64,000 nt of DNA from Candidatus Aminicenantota bacterium (GCA_016927475.1 JAFGMO010000091.1:1-64000); one strand, 5' to 3'; numbered from the stretch's first letter, positions 1 through 9,360 are shown. The notes: generated by a model not told the origin, from the letters alone. Program-made: numbers and translations.

Positions 1-70
1 CTCAAAATGGGGGTAAGTTCCAAAAAAAGCATTTATAACCTGTTTATATTCAATTGGTTACAGGCTTTGA

Positions 71-631
71 ACAGTCTCAATTTATTTTCATGAACCCGAT
101 TCATTGCAGCACCACTACTGGAAATGGTACCAGCCGGAGTGTTTCCTGTCTGTTTCAAGGGAAGATATTCGAAAATATGGTCAAATTATTCCGGATGCTT
201 ATAAGTATTTTGACAAATGGCTGGGAGAAGTCAGGGCAAATCTTTCCCCGGATACCGTTCTTATCATCGCTTCCGACCACGGTCATGCCCCCTGTATTCT
301 GCATGAGCATGCCTATTCCCAGCACAGGCACGGTCCGCCGGGGATCATCCTTTTAACAGGAGGCCCTGTACGGAAGAAGAACAAACTGCGGAATGCCCAT
401 GTTCTGGATATTTTTCCGACAATGCTTTATCTTCTCGGTTTGCCGCTGCCTGAAGACGGGGACGGTATTTTGCTTGAAGATGCTCTGGATCAAACATTTT
501 TACAGCGTTTTCCACCGCATAAAGTGAAAACATACGATTCTTTTTTGAAAAGGAGTCTGGCACCTAAGAAAAAAGGTTTGCTCGACAAAGAAGAGCTGGA
601 ACGGTTGAAGTCATTAGGATATATAAGATAA
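71..631 (+). CDS. Alkaline-phosphatase-superfamily phosphodiesterase, C-terminal part (5' frame broken)
   Basis: This is the C-terminal half of a type I phosphodiesterase/nucleotide pyrophosphatase-like hydrolase. The metal-ligand motif SDHGH is visible. Upstream of the first ATG (104) the same frame still encodes the conserved YFHEPDSLQHHYW stretch, so the true gene begins further upstream. A TGA at 68-70 closes this frame, while frame 1 is open from base 1 to a stop at 91-93. A single frameshift within 71-93 would join the two into one gene entering from outside the window. The protein ends in LERLKSLGYIR, a tail shared with the sulfatase-like protein encoded at 5716-7893. The substrate is unknown. 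The frameshift may be a real lesion or a sequence error. Confidence 0.75.
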   Translation, partial: TVSIYFHEPDSLQHHYWKWYQPECFLSVSREDIRKYGQIIPDAYKYFDKWLGEVRANLSPDTVLIIASDHGHAPCILHEHAYSQHRHGPPGIILLTGGPVRKKNKLRNAHVLDIFPTMLYLLGLPLPEDGDGILLEDALDQTFLQRFPPHKVKTYDSFLKRSLAPKKKGLLDKEELERLKSLGYIR

Positions 632-643
632 AATTCATCGGAT

Positions 644-1408
644 TTAACGGAAAAAGGGGAAACGCGAAGGACGGCGGATTTGGGTAATGTTGGAGTTGCG
701 AGGAACGGACCGCCGGTATCCCGAAAGCGATGCTTCGCGGCTTTTTTTTAGCTGGTATTTTACCATTTTCTCGAAAACCCTGACCATGCCCCTGTGTTGT
801 CCGTTCAGATTTTCCATGCCTTGGCGCTGCCATTCTTCGAGAAAAAAAAAGGCGCTTTCAATGGTTGACAGACAATATTCAGCCGGCTGCTTTTTAATGA
901 TGAATCTCGAACGCTCCGGGGGAATGATCGAAACACGGGGGAGAGCCTGAATATTCCGGCTTAGCTTCATGATCTTTCTAGCCTGGTTCCAGGTGCCGTC
1001 GATAAGAATGATCAAGGGGGCTTGATGGGGGGCTAAAATCTCCTTAAAGCGGATATTTTTGATGTCGGCTGCGTTTGGGCCGGGGTAGAGCACAAAGGGG
1101 ACCAAATGGGGTCTTTTCAACTCTTCAAGAAGTCCCCGTTTATGGGAAAAATTTACACCGAATAAAAGCCTGGAATTTTTCAGATGAAGAAAAGTCAGGC
1201 GTCCTGTGTTGTTTTTTTCCTTGCGGGCTTCCTTGGGGTGCATCAGGATCAGAAAGCGCGCCCGGGTGTCAAAACTTTTAATCGATGGACAAAGACAAAT
1301 GTTCTCCGGCCGGAGACATCGGGAGCACGTAACGCGGTACGATTCAAGAAGGTCCCTTTCCCGGGCTTCCCTCCTTTTCTTGTTCTCCAGGTAGGTTTCG
1401 AGGTCCAT
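644..1408 (-). CDS. DTW-domain protein (tRNA-uridine aminocarboxypropyltransferase family)
   Basis: A 254-residue DTW-domain protein. Family members transfer the 3-amino-3-carboxypropyl group of SAM to uridine in tRNA (acp3U; the E. coli TapT type). The N-terminus carries the Cys set C28, C31, C38, C40 (CxxC...CxC), probably for metal binding. The signature DGTW lies at 137-140, followed by a PPERSRF block and a conserved C-terminal TIESAFFFLEEW segment. The length is normal for the family. It is convergent with the preceding phosphodiesterase gene, with only 12 bases between stops, and its 3' end includes a run of basic residues encoded across a small GC-rich inverted repeat. The family is clear; the exact tRNA and position are inference. 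Confidence 0.88.
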   Translation of the reverse strand: MDLETYLENKKRREARERDLLESYRVTCSRCLRPENICLCPSIKSFDTRARFLILMHPKEARKEKNNTGRLTFLHLKNSRLLFGVNFSHKRGLLEELKRPHLVPFVLYPGPNAADIKNIRFKEILAPHQAPLIILIDGTWNQARKIMKLSRNIQALPRVSIIPPERSRFIIKKQPAEYCLSTIESAFFFLEEWQRQGMENLNGQHRGMVRVFEKMVKYQLKKSREASLSGYRRSVPRNSNITQIRRPSRFPFFR

Positions 1409-1458
1409 ATTGTTCTATTCCCGGCACAATCACAAAAAGGACCGGGACCGGAGTTCGA

Positions 1459-3798
1459 TTATTCGGATGGGTCTTTTTGAATGGCGGCGACATCACTTGA
1501 TTTTAGAACCCAGATCCCCCGGCCGTGTGTGGCGGCTACCAGGTCATTATCCCGGGGATGGATGACGAGGTCGTGGACAAAAGTGGTCGGCAGGTTGCCG
1601 CCAAGGACGTTCCAGGTTGAGCCTCCGTCCGTTGAGGCATAAACACCCAGGTCGGTACCGACATAAAGCACCTTGGAGTTTTTTGGATCTTCCCGGACCA
1701 CGTTTACCGGCGCTCCCGGGATGTTCCCGGAAATATCGGACCAGGTGGTTCCACAGTCGGTAGACTTGAAGAGATAAATGGAAAAATCATCATCGCGGTA
1801 ACCGTTCAAGGAAAGATAAACGGTTCCTTCGTCGAAAGCGGAAGCTTCCAGGCGGGAAACCCATTTTTTCTGAGGCAAACCTTCGGTGATTCGAGTCCAG
1901 TTTTGTCCGCCGTCTCGGGTCACATGAACCAGTCCGTCGTCCGTACCCGCATAAATCAATCCGGATTTCATCGGCGATTCGGTCAGCGTGGTGATTGTGC
2001 AGTGGGCGACGTCTCCCTGTTCTTCGGGATTGTTTGCAGTCAGGTCGGGGCTGATTTTTTGCCAGCTTTCCCCCTGGTCCGGAGAGCGGAAAACGTACTG
2101 CATACCTAAATAAATGACGTTGGGGTCGTGCGGTGAAAGAATAAAAGGGGCCAGCCAATTTCCTCTCAAGGGAGGCTCATCTTTTCCCGGTTGAGGGACG
2201 ATGGGCTTGGAGCGGTAAGGTTTCCGGCTTAAGTCGGTACGCATGATTCTTCCGAAGAAGCTGGCCGAATACATCAAGTCGGGATTTGTCGGGTCGAAAA
2301 CGACATAACTGGCTTCTCCGCCGGGCACGAATTCCCATTGAAACACATCATCTCTTTCCGGCCGGTGGGTCATGGGCCCCATATAGGTGCCGTTATCCTG
2401 AATGCTGCCGCAGACACGGTAAGGTTTGGACATGTCCACCGCAGCGTTGTAAAACTGGACAACGCCCAGGTTTTCAATATTTTTCCATGTTTTTCCGCCG
2501 TCATAGGAGATGTTGATTCCGCCGTCGTTGCCGTTGATGAGGTGTTGGGAATCTTTGGGATCGATCCATAAGGCGTGATGGTCGGCATGCAGGTTTTTAT
2601 ACCGGCATGAGGTGAAAGACCGTCCCCCGTCCGTGGATTTCATCAATCCGACACCCAAAATGTAGATGGTGTTTTCTTGGTTGGGATCGACACGGATTTG
2701 GCCGAAAACATAACCGTAAGAACTGTACATCCGCTCCGGGGCCCGATCTTCGGGACTGACTTTTTGCCAGGTTTCTCCCTTATCCATGCTGTGGTAAACT
2801 TCCAGTCCTTTGATGTGGTATTCGATGGGATTCCCGTAAGGGTCGGTTGTTCCCGGCCTGGCCTTTCGGCCGGGATTGTGGTTGTCGACTAGGGCATAGA
2901 CAATGTTTGGATTTGTCGGAGCCACGGCTAGTCCGATGCGGCCCGTCAGTTCCAAGGGAGGCAGCCCATTGTTGACGGGTTCCCATGTGTTTCCGCCGTC
3001 CACTGTTTTAAAGACACCTCGGCTGGGATTCCCGAATTCAGGTACGGGATTATGCCAGGGACGGCGAAGCCTTTCTCCGGCGGAAGCATAAAGAATTTCC
3101 GGGTTTTCCGGGTCCATAACAAGATCGATAACGCTTGTTTTTTCATCAAAATAGAGAACTTTTTTCCATGTGTTTCCGCCGTTTATGCTTTTGAAGACCC
3201 CCCGCTCTTTGTTGAAGGTATACTGGTGGCCGAGGGAGGCCACGTAAATCATATCGGGATTCCGAGGGTGAATACAGATTCTTCCGATGTGATGGCTGTC
3301 GCCCAGTCCCATCCGCAGCCAGGTCTTACCGCCGTCGGTGGACTTGTAGATGCCGGTTCCGGAATAGGTGCTGCGGTAAGCATTGGCTTCGCCCAAGCCG
3401 ATATAGATGGTTTCAGGATGAGAAGGTGAAATGGCGATATCTCCGAGGGATGTTGAGGCGGCATGTTCGAAGATCGGTTCCCATGTTGTTCCTTCGTTGA
3501 CCGATTTCCACAATCCTCCCGAGGCGGAAGCGGCGTAGATCGTGTACTTGCTTCCTTGAGGGATGTCCACATCCGTAATCCGGCCGCTCATAATTGTCGG
3601 GCCGATGAAACGCCATTCCATGTTGTTAAAAGGGGAGTTCTTTTTCATGGAGACGTGTTGGGCATAACATGCCAATCGCTTGCCGGCAGGCGTCGGCCCC
3701 GTCTTTTCCTCCAGCGCCGTTGCGAAAGAAATAACCGGCGCGGAGATCAAAAGAACAATAAAAAAAGCAATGATGGCCTTATTCATTTTTAGTGTCAT
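1459..3798 (-). CDS. Secreted BNR/VPS10-like beta-propeller protein (glycosyl-hydrolase-like)
   Basis: A 779-residue exported protein made of sortilin/VPS10-like BNR repeats: many SxDGGxTW-type motifs (for example TDGGKTW, INGGNTW, SYDGGKTW) and IYVG/ILYA strands, as expected of one or two multi-bladed propellers. The start is placed at the ATG at 3796-3798 because a GGAGG Shine-Dalgarno sits eight bases upstream and a signal peptide follows (MNKAIIAFFIVLLISAPVISFA); a longer open frame to 3981 has no such support. Databases often label such proteins glycosyl hydrolase, but no catalytic residues can be assigned here. A close paralogue lies at 60723-63095. A consensus promoter precedes it at 3860-3888. 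Confidence 0.85.
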   Translation of the reverse strand: MTLKMNKAIIAFFIVLLISAPVISFATALEEKTGPTPAGKRLACYAQHVSMKKNSPFNNMEWRFIGPTIMSGRITDVDIPQGSKYTIYAASASGGLWKSVNEGTTWEPIFEHAASTSLGDIAISPSHPETIYIGLGEANAYRSTYSGTGIYKSTDGGKTWLRMGLGDSHHIGRICIHPRNPDMIYVASLGHQYTFNKERGVFKSINGGNTWKKVLYFDEKTSVIDLVMDPENPEILYASAGERLRRPWHNPVPEFGNPSRGVFKTVDGGNTWEPVNNGLPPLELTGRIGLAVAPTNPNIVYALVDNHNPGRKARPGTTDPYGNPIEYHIKGLEVYHSMDKGETWQKVSPEDRAPERMYSSYGYVFGQIRVDPNQENTIYILGVGLMKSTDGGRSFTSCRYKNLHADHHALWIDPKDSQHLINGNDGGINISYDGGKTWKNIENLGVVQFYNAAVDMSKPYRVCGSIQDNGTYMGPMTHRPERDDVFQWEFVPGGEASYVVFDPTNPDLMYSASFFGRIMRTDLSRKPYRSKPIVPQPGKDEPPLRGNWLAPFILSPHDPNVIYLGMQYVFRSPDQGESWQKISPDLTANNPEEQGDVAHCTITTLTESPMKSGLIYAGTDDGLVHVTRDGGQNWTRITEGLPQKKWVSRLEASAFDEGTVYLSLNGYRDDDFSIYLFKSTDCGTTWSDISGNIPGAPVNVVREDPKNSKVLYVGTDLGVYASTDGGSTWNVLGGNLPTTFVHDLVIHPRDNDLVAATHGRGIWVLKSSDVAAIQKDPSE

Positions 3799-3859
3799 GA
3801 CTATCCTCCGTTTTTTGGAATCTATATGGTGAGTCAAGATTATGTTAATCGAACAAAAA

Positions 3860-3888
3860 ATGATATGCTCCGTTCTGTGGTTTGTCAA
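3860..3888 (-). promoter_or_regulatory. Sigma-70-type promoter of the VPS10-like gene
   Basis: On the minus strand TTGACA (3883-3888) and TATCAT (3860-3865) are separated by 17 bases. The ATG at 3798 lies about 60 bases downstream with a GGAGG ribosome site. Both boxes are near consensus. Confidence 0.65.
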
Positions 3889-4045
3889 ACGAATTTGATG
3901 TTTCTCATTGCCATGAATTTCATCAAGCGAGATAATACCGGAAAGAGAAAAATGTGAAAAAAAGAAAATATACGGCGTCATAAAAATGCCGGGAGATCAA
4001 CCCTGACGGCCGTCGCCGAATCCTGGCAGACAGATTTATGGAAAA

Positions 4046-5608
4046 ATGAAAACCGGGATAACGATTGAGATAAACCCCCTTTTTAAAGCGGCTCTTGACC
4101 TGATGGAGAATACATCCCGGCATGTGTTTATTACCGGCCGGGCCGGAACCGGAAAATCGACCCTTCTCGATTATTTTCGGAACAATACGGCTAGAAAGGT
4201 CGCCGTCCTGGCTCCAACAGGTGTGGCTGCCCTGAATGTCAAAGGGCAAACCGTTCATTCATTCTGCCGCTTCAGGCCTGATATAACTCTTGATACGGTG
4301 CGGAAGCTCAGTGAGGGAAAAAAACTTCTCTACAGGAAACTGGATGCCATTATTATCGATGAGATTTCCATGGTCCGGGCCGATCTTTTGGACTGTGTCG
4401 AAAAATTTCTCCGGTTGAACGGACCGGACTCTAAGAAAATTTTTGGCGGCATCCAGATGATATTTATCGGCGACCTCTATCAGCTGCCTCCTGTGGTGAC
4501 AAGTGAAGAAAAGGGGATTTTTTCAAGCCGCTATACCTCGCCCTACTTTTTTTCAGCCCGCATTCTTCAGGATTCCGGGTTCAGGATGGAGTTTATCGAA
4601 CTGGAAAAGATTTACCGTCAAACTGAAAAAGATTTTATTACCCTGCTCAATGCGATCCGCAACAGATCGATCAGTGAAAAGGAACTCAGCCGTTTGAACA
4701 AAAGGTTTGATCCGGATTTTGTCCCGCCTGATGATGAATTTTATATCACTCTGACAAGCACGAATGATCTGGCCTTTAAGAGGAACAAAGAAAAGCTGGC
4801 GACCCTTCCCGGGAAAACGCGGCGCTACCAGGGTTTTTTGGAAGGGGAATTTCAAAGGTCTTCTCTTCCCACGGATGAAATCCTTGAACTCAAGACCGGT
4901 GCTCAAGTCATGATGGTCAACAACGATCCGAAGGGGCGCTGGGTCAATGGTTCGATTGGAAAGATCGCCGGGATCGATAAAAAAGGCGCCGGTGATGATA
5001 TTCTCCTGGTTGAGCTGCAGAATGGACAAACGGTCGATGTTTATCCCTGGATGTGGGAGATTTTTCGCTATGTATATGATGTTCAGAGCGAAAAACTTTA
5101 TACGGAGCCGACGGGTTCCTTCACCCAGTATCCGCTCAAATTGGCCTGGGCTATTACCATCCATAAGAGCCAAGGGAAAACATTCGATAAGGTCATCATC
5201 GATGTCGGAAGGGGAACCTTTGCCCACGGCCAGGTTTATGTTGCTCTCAGCCGTTGCACATCCTTTGAGGGAATCGTTCTGAAAAAACTGATTAAAAAAG
5301 GCCACATTCGAATGGATTATATGGTCATTAAATTCCTTACCAACTACAAGTACGACAGGGCCGAAGAGAAAATGACATATGATGAGAAAAGGGAGCTTAT
5401 CCTGGATGCCATTCGAAGGAGAAAAAAACTGGATATTGTTTATCTCAAGCCGGACGACACCCGGTCAAGACGAAGGATCCGGCCGGAATCCATTGAGATG
5501 ATGACTTACGGGGGGAAAGATTTCGAAGGCGTCGTCGCTTATTGTCTTAAGCGGAAGGATATCCGCCATTTTCGTATTGAAAGGATGCTCGAAGTCCGGG
5601 AAGTATGA
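4046..5608 (+). CDS. Pif1/RecD-type ATP-dependent helicase with C-terminal WYL-like domain
   Basis: A 520-residue superfamily 1B helicase. Walker A is GRAGTGKST (31-39), Walker B is IIDEISMV (DE near 105-106), motif III is GDLYQLPPV, and a C-terminal UvrD-like block contains AWAITIHKSQGKTFDKV and YVALSRC. This is the Pif1-like DNA helicase core, expected to unwind DNA 5' to 3'. The last ~70 residues (about 450-520, starting RRRKKLDIVY and ending FRIERMLEV) resemble a WYL ligand-binding domain, which is unusual on a helicase. It is divergent from the VPS10-like gene and stands alone. The start ATG has no strong ribosome site; an ATG at 4038 is out of frame. Confidence 0.85.
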   Translation: MKTGITIEINPLFKAALDLMENTSRHVFITGRAGTGKSTLLDYFRNNTARKVAVLAPTGVAALNVKGQTVHSFCRFRPDITLDTVRKLSEGKKLLYRKLDAIIIDEISMVRADLLDCVEKFLRLNGPDSKKIFGGIQMIFIGDLYQLPPVVTSEEKGIFSSRYTSPYFFSARILQDSGFRMEFIELEKIYRQTEKDFITLLNAIRNRSISEKELSRLNKRFDPDFVPPDDEFYITLTSTNDLAFKRNKEKLATLPGKTRRYQGFLEGEFQRSSLPTDEILELKTGAQVMMVNNDPKGRWVNGSIGKIAGIDKKGAGDDILLVELQNGQTVDVYPWMWEIFRYVYDVQSEKLYTEPTGSFTQYPLKLAWAITIHKSQGKTFDKVIIDVGRGTFAHGQVYVALSRCTSFEGIVLKKLIKKGHIRMDYMVIKFLTNYKYDRAEEKMTYDEKRELILDAIRRRKKLDIVYLKPDDTRSRRRIRPESIEMMTYGGKDFEGVVAYCLKRKDIRHFRIERMLEVREV

Positions 5609-5715
5609 GGAGGGGGCGGAGGTTAACATTCATACATTCCTCTATCTGTCCGCATCCGTCGAAGTCTGTGATGGGGGAAAGATGATCGAGTATTACGCTT
5701 ATGAAAATTTCCGAA

Positions 5716-7893
5716 TCAATCCCGGTCTGACCTGGAATAATTTTGATGTGGATAATCCCGCTTACCGTCTTTAACCAGTTCCAGAAGGTGGTCGAGCCGT
5801 TCCTTTTCCTGGGGGGATAAGCGGGAATAGGCTGCGTCCTTGTAATGCATAAGATCTTCGGCTGCCTTGACCATGTCTCCCAGATTGTAATAGGCCACTC
5901 CCAGATAATAGAAGGTTTTGAAAAGTTTGGGGTCGTACTTTACCGCCTGTTCCCAATTTGTCACGGCTTGCCTGATTTTTCCATCCTGAAAAAAAAGAAC
6001 TCCCCGGCTGTTGTATCCGTTGGCGTGCCTGGAGTCCAGCCTGAGTGTTTTATCCAGATATTGTTCCGCTTGTTTTCGGGCGTCTGAAGATTTCGTTTGA
6101 AGGAAACGCGCCAGGTAAATCGAGCCGAGGTTGTAAGCGACATCGGCGTATTCCGGATCGATCTCCAGGGCCTTTTCAAAGGCCTGGACGGCTTTTTCCG
6201 TTTTCCCTGTGTTCATCAGGGCCACACCCAGATGATTCCAGAGCAAAGGATCCTGTCCCATCTGGAGGAGTTTTTTTGATTCAAGCAGTTGAATGGACTC
6301 ATTATACCGGCCGGTCTCGATGAGGATTTTGGAGTGGAGAGAGAGAATTTCATAGCTGTAGGGATGGTTTTTTTGCCCGTTTTGGAGCACGGTGATGGCA
6401 TCGTTGATGAGGCCTTTTTCCCGGTATAGTTTGGCCAGGTGGCTGTAGGCGACATCGATCCGGTCGTCTTCCTTGATCAATTTTTCCAACATTTCGATGC
6501 CCTTGTCGATCTGCCCCTTTTCCCACAATCTGTAGGCGGCCACAATGCGGTTGTGCAGGGGGAGAAGGGATTTGACATCATCTTCGGGGCCGTATTCTTT
6601 TTTCCGGTTAATAGCCGGATTTTTCACGTATCCGAGGCTCCGCAGACGTTCTAAAGTGGCCCGGTCCAGATTGGCCCGGGCTCCTTCCTCCGCCCTATGG
6701 GAGGAATATTTTTCCATGTGTTTTGTGAGAAGATTTTTAAAGGGAGAAAGATTTATTTGTGAGGCAAGGTTGGCGGTTTCGTTGAAATCTTTTCCCAAGT
6801 CGTATAGTTCCGGAACCGGGGAATCGATAAATTTATCGTTTTTCAGGATAATACCTTTCAAAGGGGCCCAGTCCATACGGTAATGAGGTTCCAGGGATTC
6901 GAAATAAATCGTCCTGTCTTTGAGCTTTTTTCCACGAAGGGCCGGCAGGAGAGAGGCCCCTTCCAGAAAAGAAGGAGGATTGATGCCGAGGATGCCGCAT
7001 ACGGTGGGAAATATATCGGCATGACAGACGTTCTGCTCGATTTCCAGAGGTTTCAGGCCGGGACAATGGATGATTAGGGGTATCCACAGAGTGGAATTGT
7101 AAGCCAGGATACCATGGGTCTGTTCTTCATGTTCTCCGAGAGATTCACCGTGATCTGCGGTGAAAATAATCAAGGTACTGTCGTACAATCCGGCCTTTTT
7201 CATGAAGTTGAAGAAATCCCCAAGAACGGAATCCACATAAGCCACCTCTCCGTCGTAAGGCCGGTTTTTGTATCGGCTGAGAAAAGGCTCGGGAGGTTCA
7301 TAAGAATAGTGGGGATCAAAAATATGCATCCAAAGGAACCATGGATCATCCCGGGCCGCTAACCATTTTTGGGCGATTGCGGCCACTTCTTCCGCTTTTC
7401 GTTCCCCTTCCGTGAATTTGGGCGATCCGGGTTCCGTAAAGCTGTCGTCATAAAGGTCGAATCCCTGGTCGAGTCCGAAGCGTGAATCCAGGGGTGTGGC
7501 CCCGATGACGGCGGCGGTGGCGAATCCCTTCTCCTTCAAAAATTCGGCCAAGCTGAGCTGTTCTTTTTTGACGATAAAATCCACGTTGTCGCTGACTCCA
7601 TGCTGAAGGGGTGTCGTCCCGAGGAGGATATTTGTATGGGAAGGAAGAGTCAGGGGATTATGGGCGAAAGCCCGCTTGAAGACGGCGCCGTCCGCGGCCA
7701 ATCTGTCGATATGGGGAGTGGGGACATGCCGGGAATCATAACAACTGAGCCTGTCGGCGCGAAGGGTGTCTATGGTGATGAGGAGGATGTTTTTCGGTTT
7801 CGTCTCGTCCGAAGCCGGTACGAAAATGACCAGTAAACACAGCAGGCCTAAGGATAAAACGCTGAATTTATGGATAAATATCTTCACCGGCAA
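5716..7893 (-). CDS. Sulfatase-fold hydrolase fused to TPR repeats
   Basis: A 725-residue protein with an N-terminal signal/anchor segment, a sulfatase/alkaline-phosphatase-superfamily domain (about 32-400) and a C-terminal TPR array (about 450-715, with repeats such as ALEIDPEYADVAYNLGSIY). Metal-site elements are visible: ITIDTLRADR near 39-48 and FTADHGESLGEH. The catalytic site reads TLPSH (82-86) where true sulfatases have C/S-x-P-x-R, so a formylglycine cannot form and Thr82 may be the nucleophile. It is therefore more likely a phosphohydrolase or phosphotransferase than a sulfatase. The hinge ERLRSLGYV matches the tail of the protein encoded at 71-631. It is likely exported. Confidence 0.85.
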   Translation of the reverse strand: MPVKIFIHKFSVLSLGLLCLLVIFVPASDETKPKNILLITIDTLRADRLSCYDSRHVPTPHIDRLAADGAVFKRAFAHNPLTLPSHTNILLGTTPLQHGVSDNVDFIVKKEQLSLAEFLKEKGFATAAVIGATPLDSRFGLDQGFDLYDDSFTEPGSPKFTEGERKAEEVAAIAQKWLAARDDPWFLWMHIFDPHYSYEPPEPFLSRYKNRPYDGEVAYVDSVLGDFFNFMKKAGLYDSTLIIFTADHGESLGEHEEQTHGILAYNSTLWIPLIIHCPGLKPLEIEQNVCHADIFPTVCGILGINPPSFLEGASLLPALRGKKLKDRTIYFESLEPHYRMDWAPLKGIILKNDKFIDSPVPELYDLGKDFNETANLASQINLSPFKNLLTKHMEKYSSHRAEEGARANLDRATLERLRSLGYVKNPAINRKKEYGPEDDVKSLLPLHNRIVAAYRLWEKGQIDKGIEMLEKLIKEDDRIDVAYSHLAKLYREKGLINDAITVLQNGQKNHPYSYEILSLHSKILIETGRYNESIQLLESKKLLQMGQDPLLWNHLGVALMNTGKTEKAVQAFEKALEIDPEYADVAYNLGSIYLARFLQTKSSDARKQAEQYLDKTLRLDSRHANGYNSRGVLFFQDGKIRQAVTNWEQAVKYDPKLFKTFYYLGVAYYNLGDMVKAAEDLMHYKDAAYSRLSPQEKERLDHLLELVKDGKRDYPHQNYSRSDRD

Positions 7894-7999
7894 TACCTTC
7901 TGTCACATAAACATCCTACCATAATGATTCGATTCAATCACTTTTTTTCCGGCTTAATTTCTTTTCTTTTTTTTATAAATTGGTAATAATAAATTTCTT

Positions 8000-8259
8000 T
8001 AACCTGTATTATTCGTAAATTTGACCGACACCGATAGATAATTTAAATATTATGTGTCATTTAATGGTAGTATTAGGTAGAATTGGCAATGAAACATTTT
8101 CCATGACCGTTTTTAGGAAAATGTCGGCCAAATTACCCTTTCAGGCGAGCCGATCTTACCGCATCTGCTTCGTTGCAGCCTGTTCGCGGTGCCTAGCACA
8201 GCTTCACAGGCTGACGCCTCGCAGCTACGGCAAGCTTAGCTCGTAAATAATACAGGTTA
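8000..8259. repeat. 260-bp palindromic dispersed repeat, copy A
   Basis: This element fills the 375-base gap before the oxidoreductase gene. It starts with TAACCTGTATTATT (8000-8013) and ends with its exact reverse complement (8246-8259). Inside, AAATTTGACCGACA (8017-8030) pairs with TGTCGGCCAAATT (8122-8134), and a 98-nt hairpin runs from 8146 to 8243. The hairpin tip has CAGCCTGT/ACAGGCTG (8176-8183 and 8206-8213) around a GTGC-CTA-GCAC mini-hairpin (8189-8199). A second full copy is at 37200-37459. It codes for no protein and resembles a MITE or other non-autonomous mobile repeat. The rest of the gap (7894-7999) shows nothing clear. Confidence 0.85.
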
Positions 8260-8268
8260 GACACAAAA

Positions 8269-9360
8269 ATGAAGTTTAGGAATGATATAAGTATCGGAAT
8301 TGCCGGGTGCGGTGTAGCCTTGGTTCATCATCTTCTTGCGTTGAAAAACGTACCGGGCGTGCGAATCCTTTGGTTCTGTGACCCGGACGGGAAAAGGGCT
8401 GAAGAGGCGAAAAGACTTTGGGGAAAACAATCCCGAACCGGCCCAAATTTTGAGAAACTGCTCGGTGAGGAAACGCCTGATGTCGTTCATATCTGCACAC
8501 CGCCGGCTTTTCATGCCGGGACGGCGTTTATGGCTTTTGAGGCCGGCTCTCATGTACTCCTTGAGAAACCCATGGCTCAGACTGTTGCCGAAGCAAAAAA
8601 AATTCTCGAAGCGCGAGACCGCTCCGGACGAAAATTGTGCGTGGTACACAATCATATGTTTGATCCGCCCATTCTCAGGTTGAAAAAACTGGCGGCTGAT
8701 GGGAAACTGGGCCGGTTGTTCTTCGGAAGAGGATGTTATTTTTTAGACAGTTCGAAGATGGCCCATGAGAAACTGGATCAAAAAGGTCATTGGGTTCACA
8801 GGCTCAAAAGCGGGATAGCAGGCGAATTTATGCCCCATACCCTATATCTTCTTCAGGCGTTTTTCGGGCCCGTTCGGAAACTGGACCTGCTTTATGACAA
8901 CGGCCTTTCCGAGGGCGGCAAACCGGATGAAAATTTGTATTCCCTGCAGATGCGATTTGCCGGCGGATTGGGCCAGGTTTTTATGGCCGACCGGATGCCC
9001 TACGGGCATTTTTCGTTCTCTTTTTACGGAACAAAAGCGGCTGCCCATGTCAACATGATGGACCTGACTTTGAGTGTAGAAAAAATACGGCATTCCCTTC
9101 CCCTGCCCGCCGCCCGGATGGCTTCCACTGTCGAGCAGTCTTTCCAAAAATTGGGCTGGACGGCTTTAAACATATTCCAGATCGGGCTGGGGAAGCTTAA
9201 AAGACGGCCGGGCCACAGGCTGTTGATAAAAAAGTTTTATGAAGCTCTCCGTGGCAAAGGGCGGGTTCCGGTTTCCGGAGAAGAGGGATTGATGAATGTT
9301 AAGGCCCTGGAATTGTTGAACAAGGCCATGGCTGCAAGGGAGAAGGATTCCGGTGAATAA
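8269..9360 (+). CDS. Gfo/Idh/MocA-family oxidoreductase
   Basis: A 363-residue NAD(P)-dependent oxidoreductase. The N-terminal Rossmann motif IGIAGCGVA, the family hallmark HVLLEKPMA (EKP, near 102) and VVHNHMFDPPI are visible. Such enzymes oxidise or reduce sugars and sugar nucleotides. The gene starts ten bases after copy A of the 260-bp repeat, and its stop overlaps the GTG start of the pyruvyltransferase-like gene by eight bases. The two are probably co-translated, which points to a role in surface polysaccharide synthesis. The substrate cannot be read from the sequence. Confidence 0.87.
   Translation: MKFRNDISIGIAGCGVALVHHLLALKNVPGVRILWFCDPDGKRAEEAKRLWGKQSRTGPNFEKLLGEETPDVVHICTPPAFHAGTAFMAFEAGSHVLLEKPMAQTVAEAKKILEARDRSGRKLCVVHNHMFDPPILRLKKLAADGKLGRLFFGRGCYFLDSSKMAHEKLDQKGHWVHRLKSGIAGEFMPHTLYLLQAFFGPVRKLDLLYDNGLSEGGKPDENLYSLQMRFAGGLGQVFMADRMPYGHFSFSFYGTKAAAHVNMMDLTLSVEKIRHSLPLPAARMASTVEQSFQKLGWTALNIFQIGLGKLKRRPGHRLLIKKFYEALRGKGRVPVSGEEGLMNVKALELLNKAMAAREKDSGE

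Noticed and set aside
721..750. Rho-independent terminator for the first gene
   Set aside because: GCGA-TGCT-TCGC followed by a T-run looks terminator-like, but it lies within the DTW gene's coding region and the stem is only four pairs.
4553..5305. A 250-codon open frame opposite the helicase
   Set aside because: It is fully antisense to the helicase, has no recognisable motif, and its codon pattern follows from the real gene on the other strand.
8146..8243. The 98-nt hairpin as an integron attC recombination site
   Set aside because: attC sites have variable central stems like this, but the conserved GTTRRRY/RYYYAAC ends are absent and no integrase or cassette array is present.
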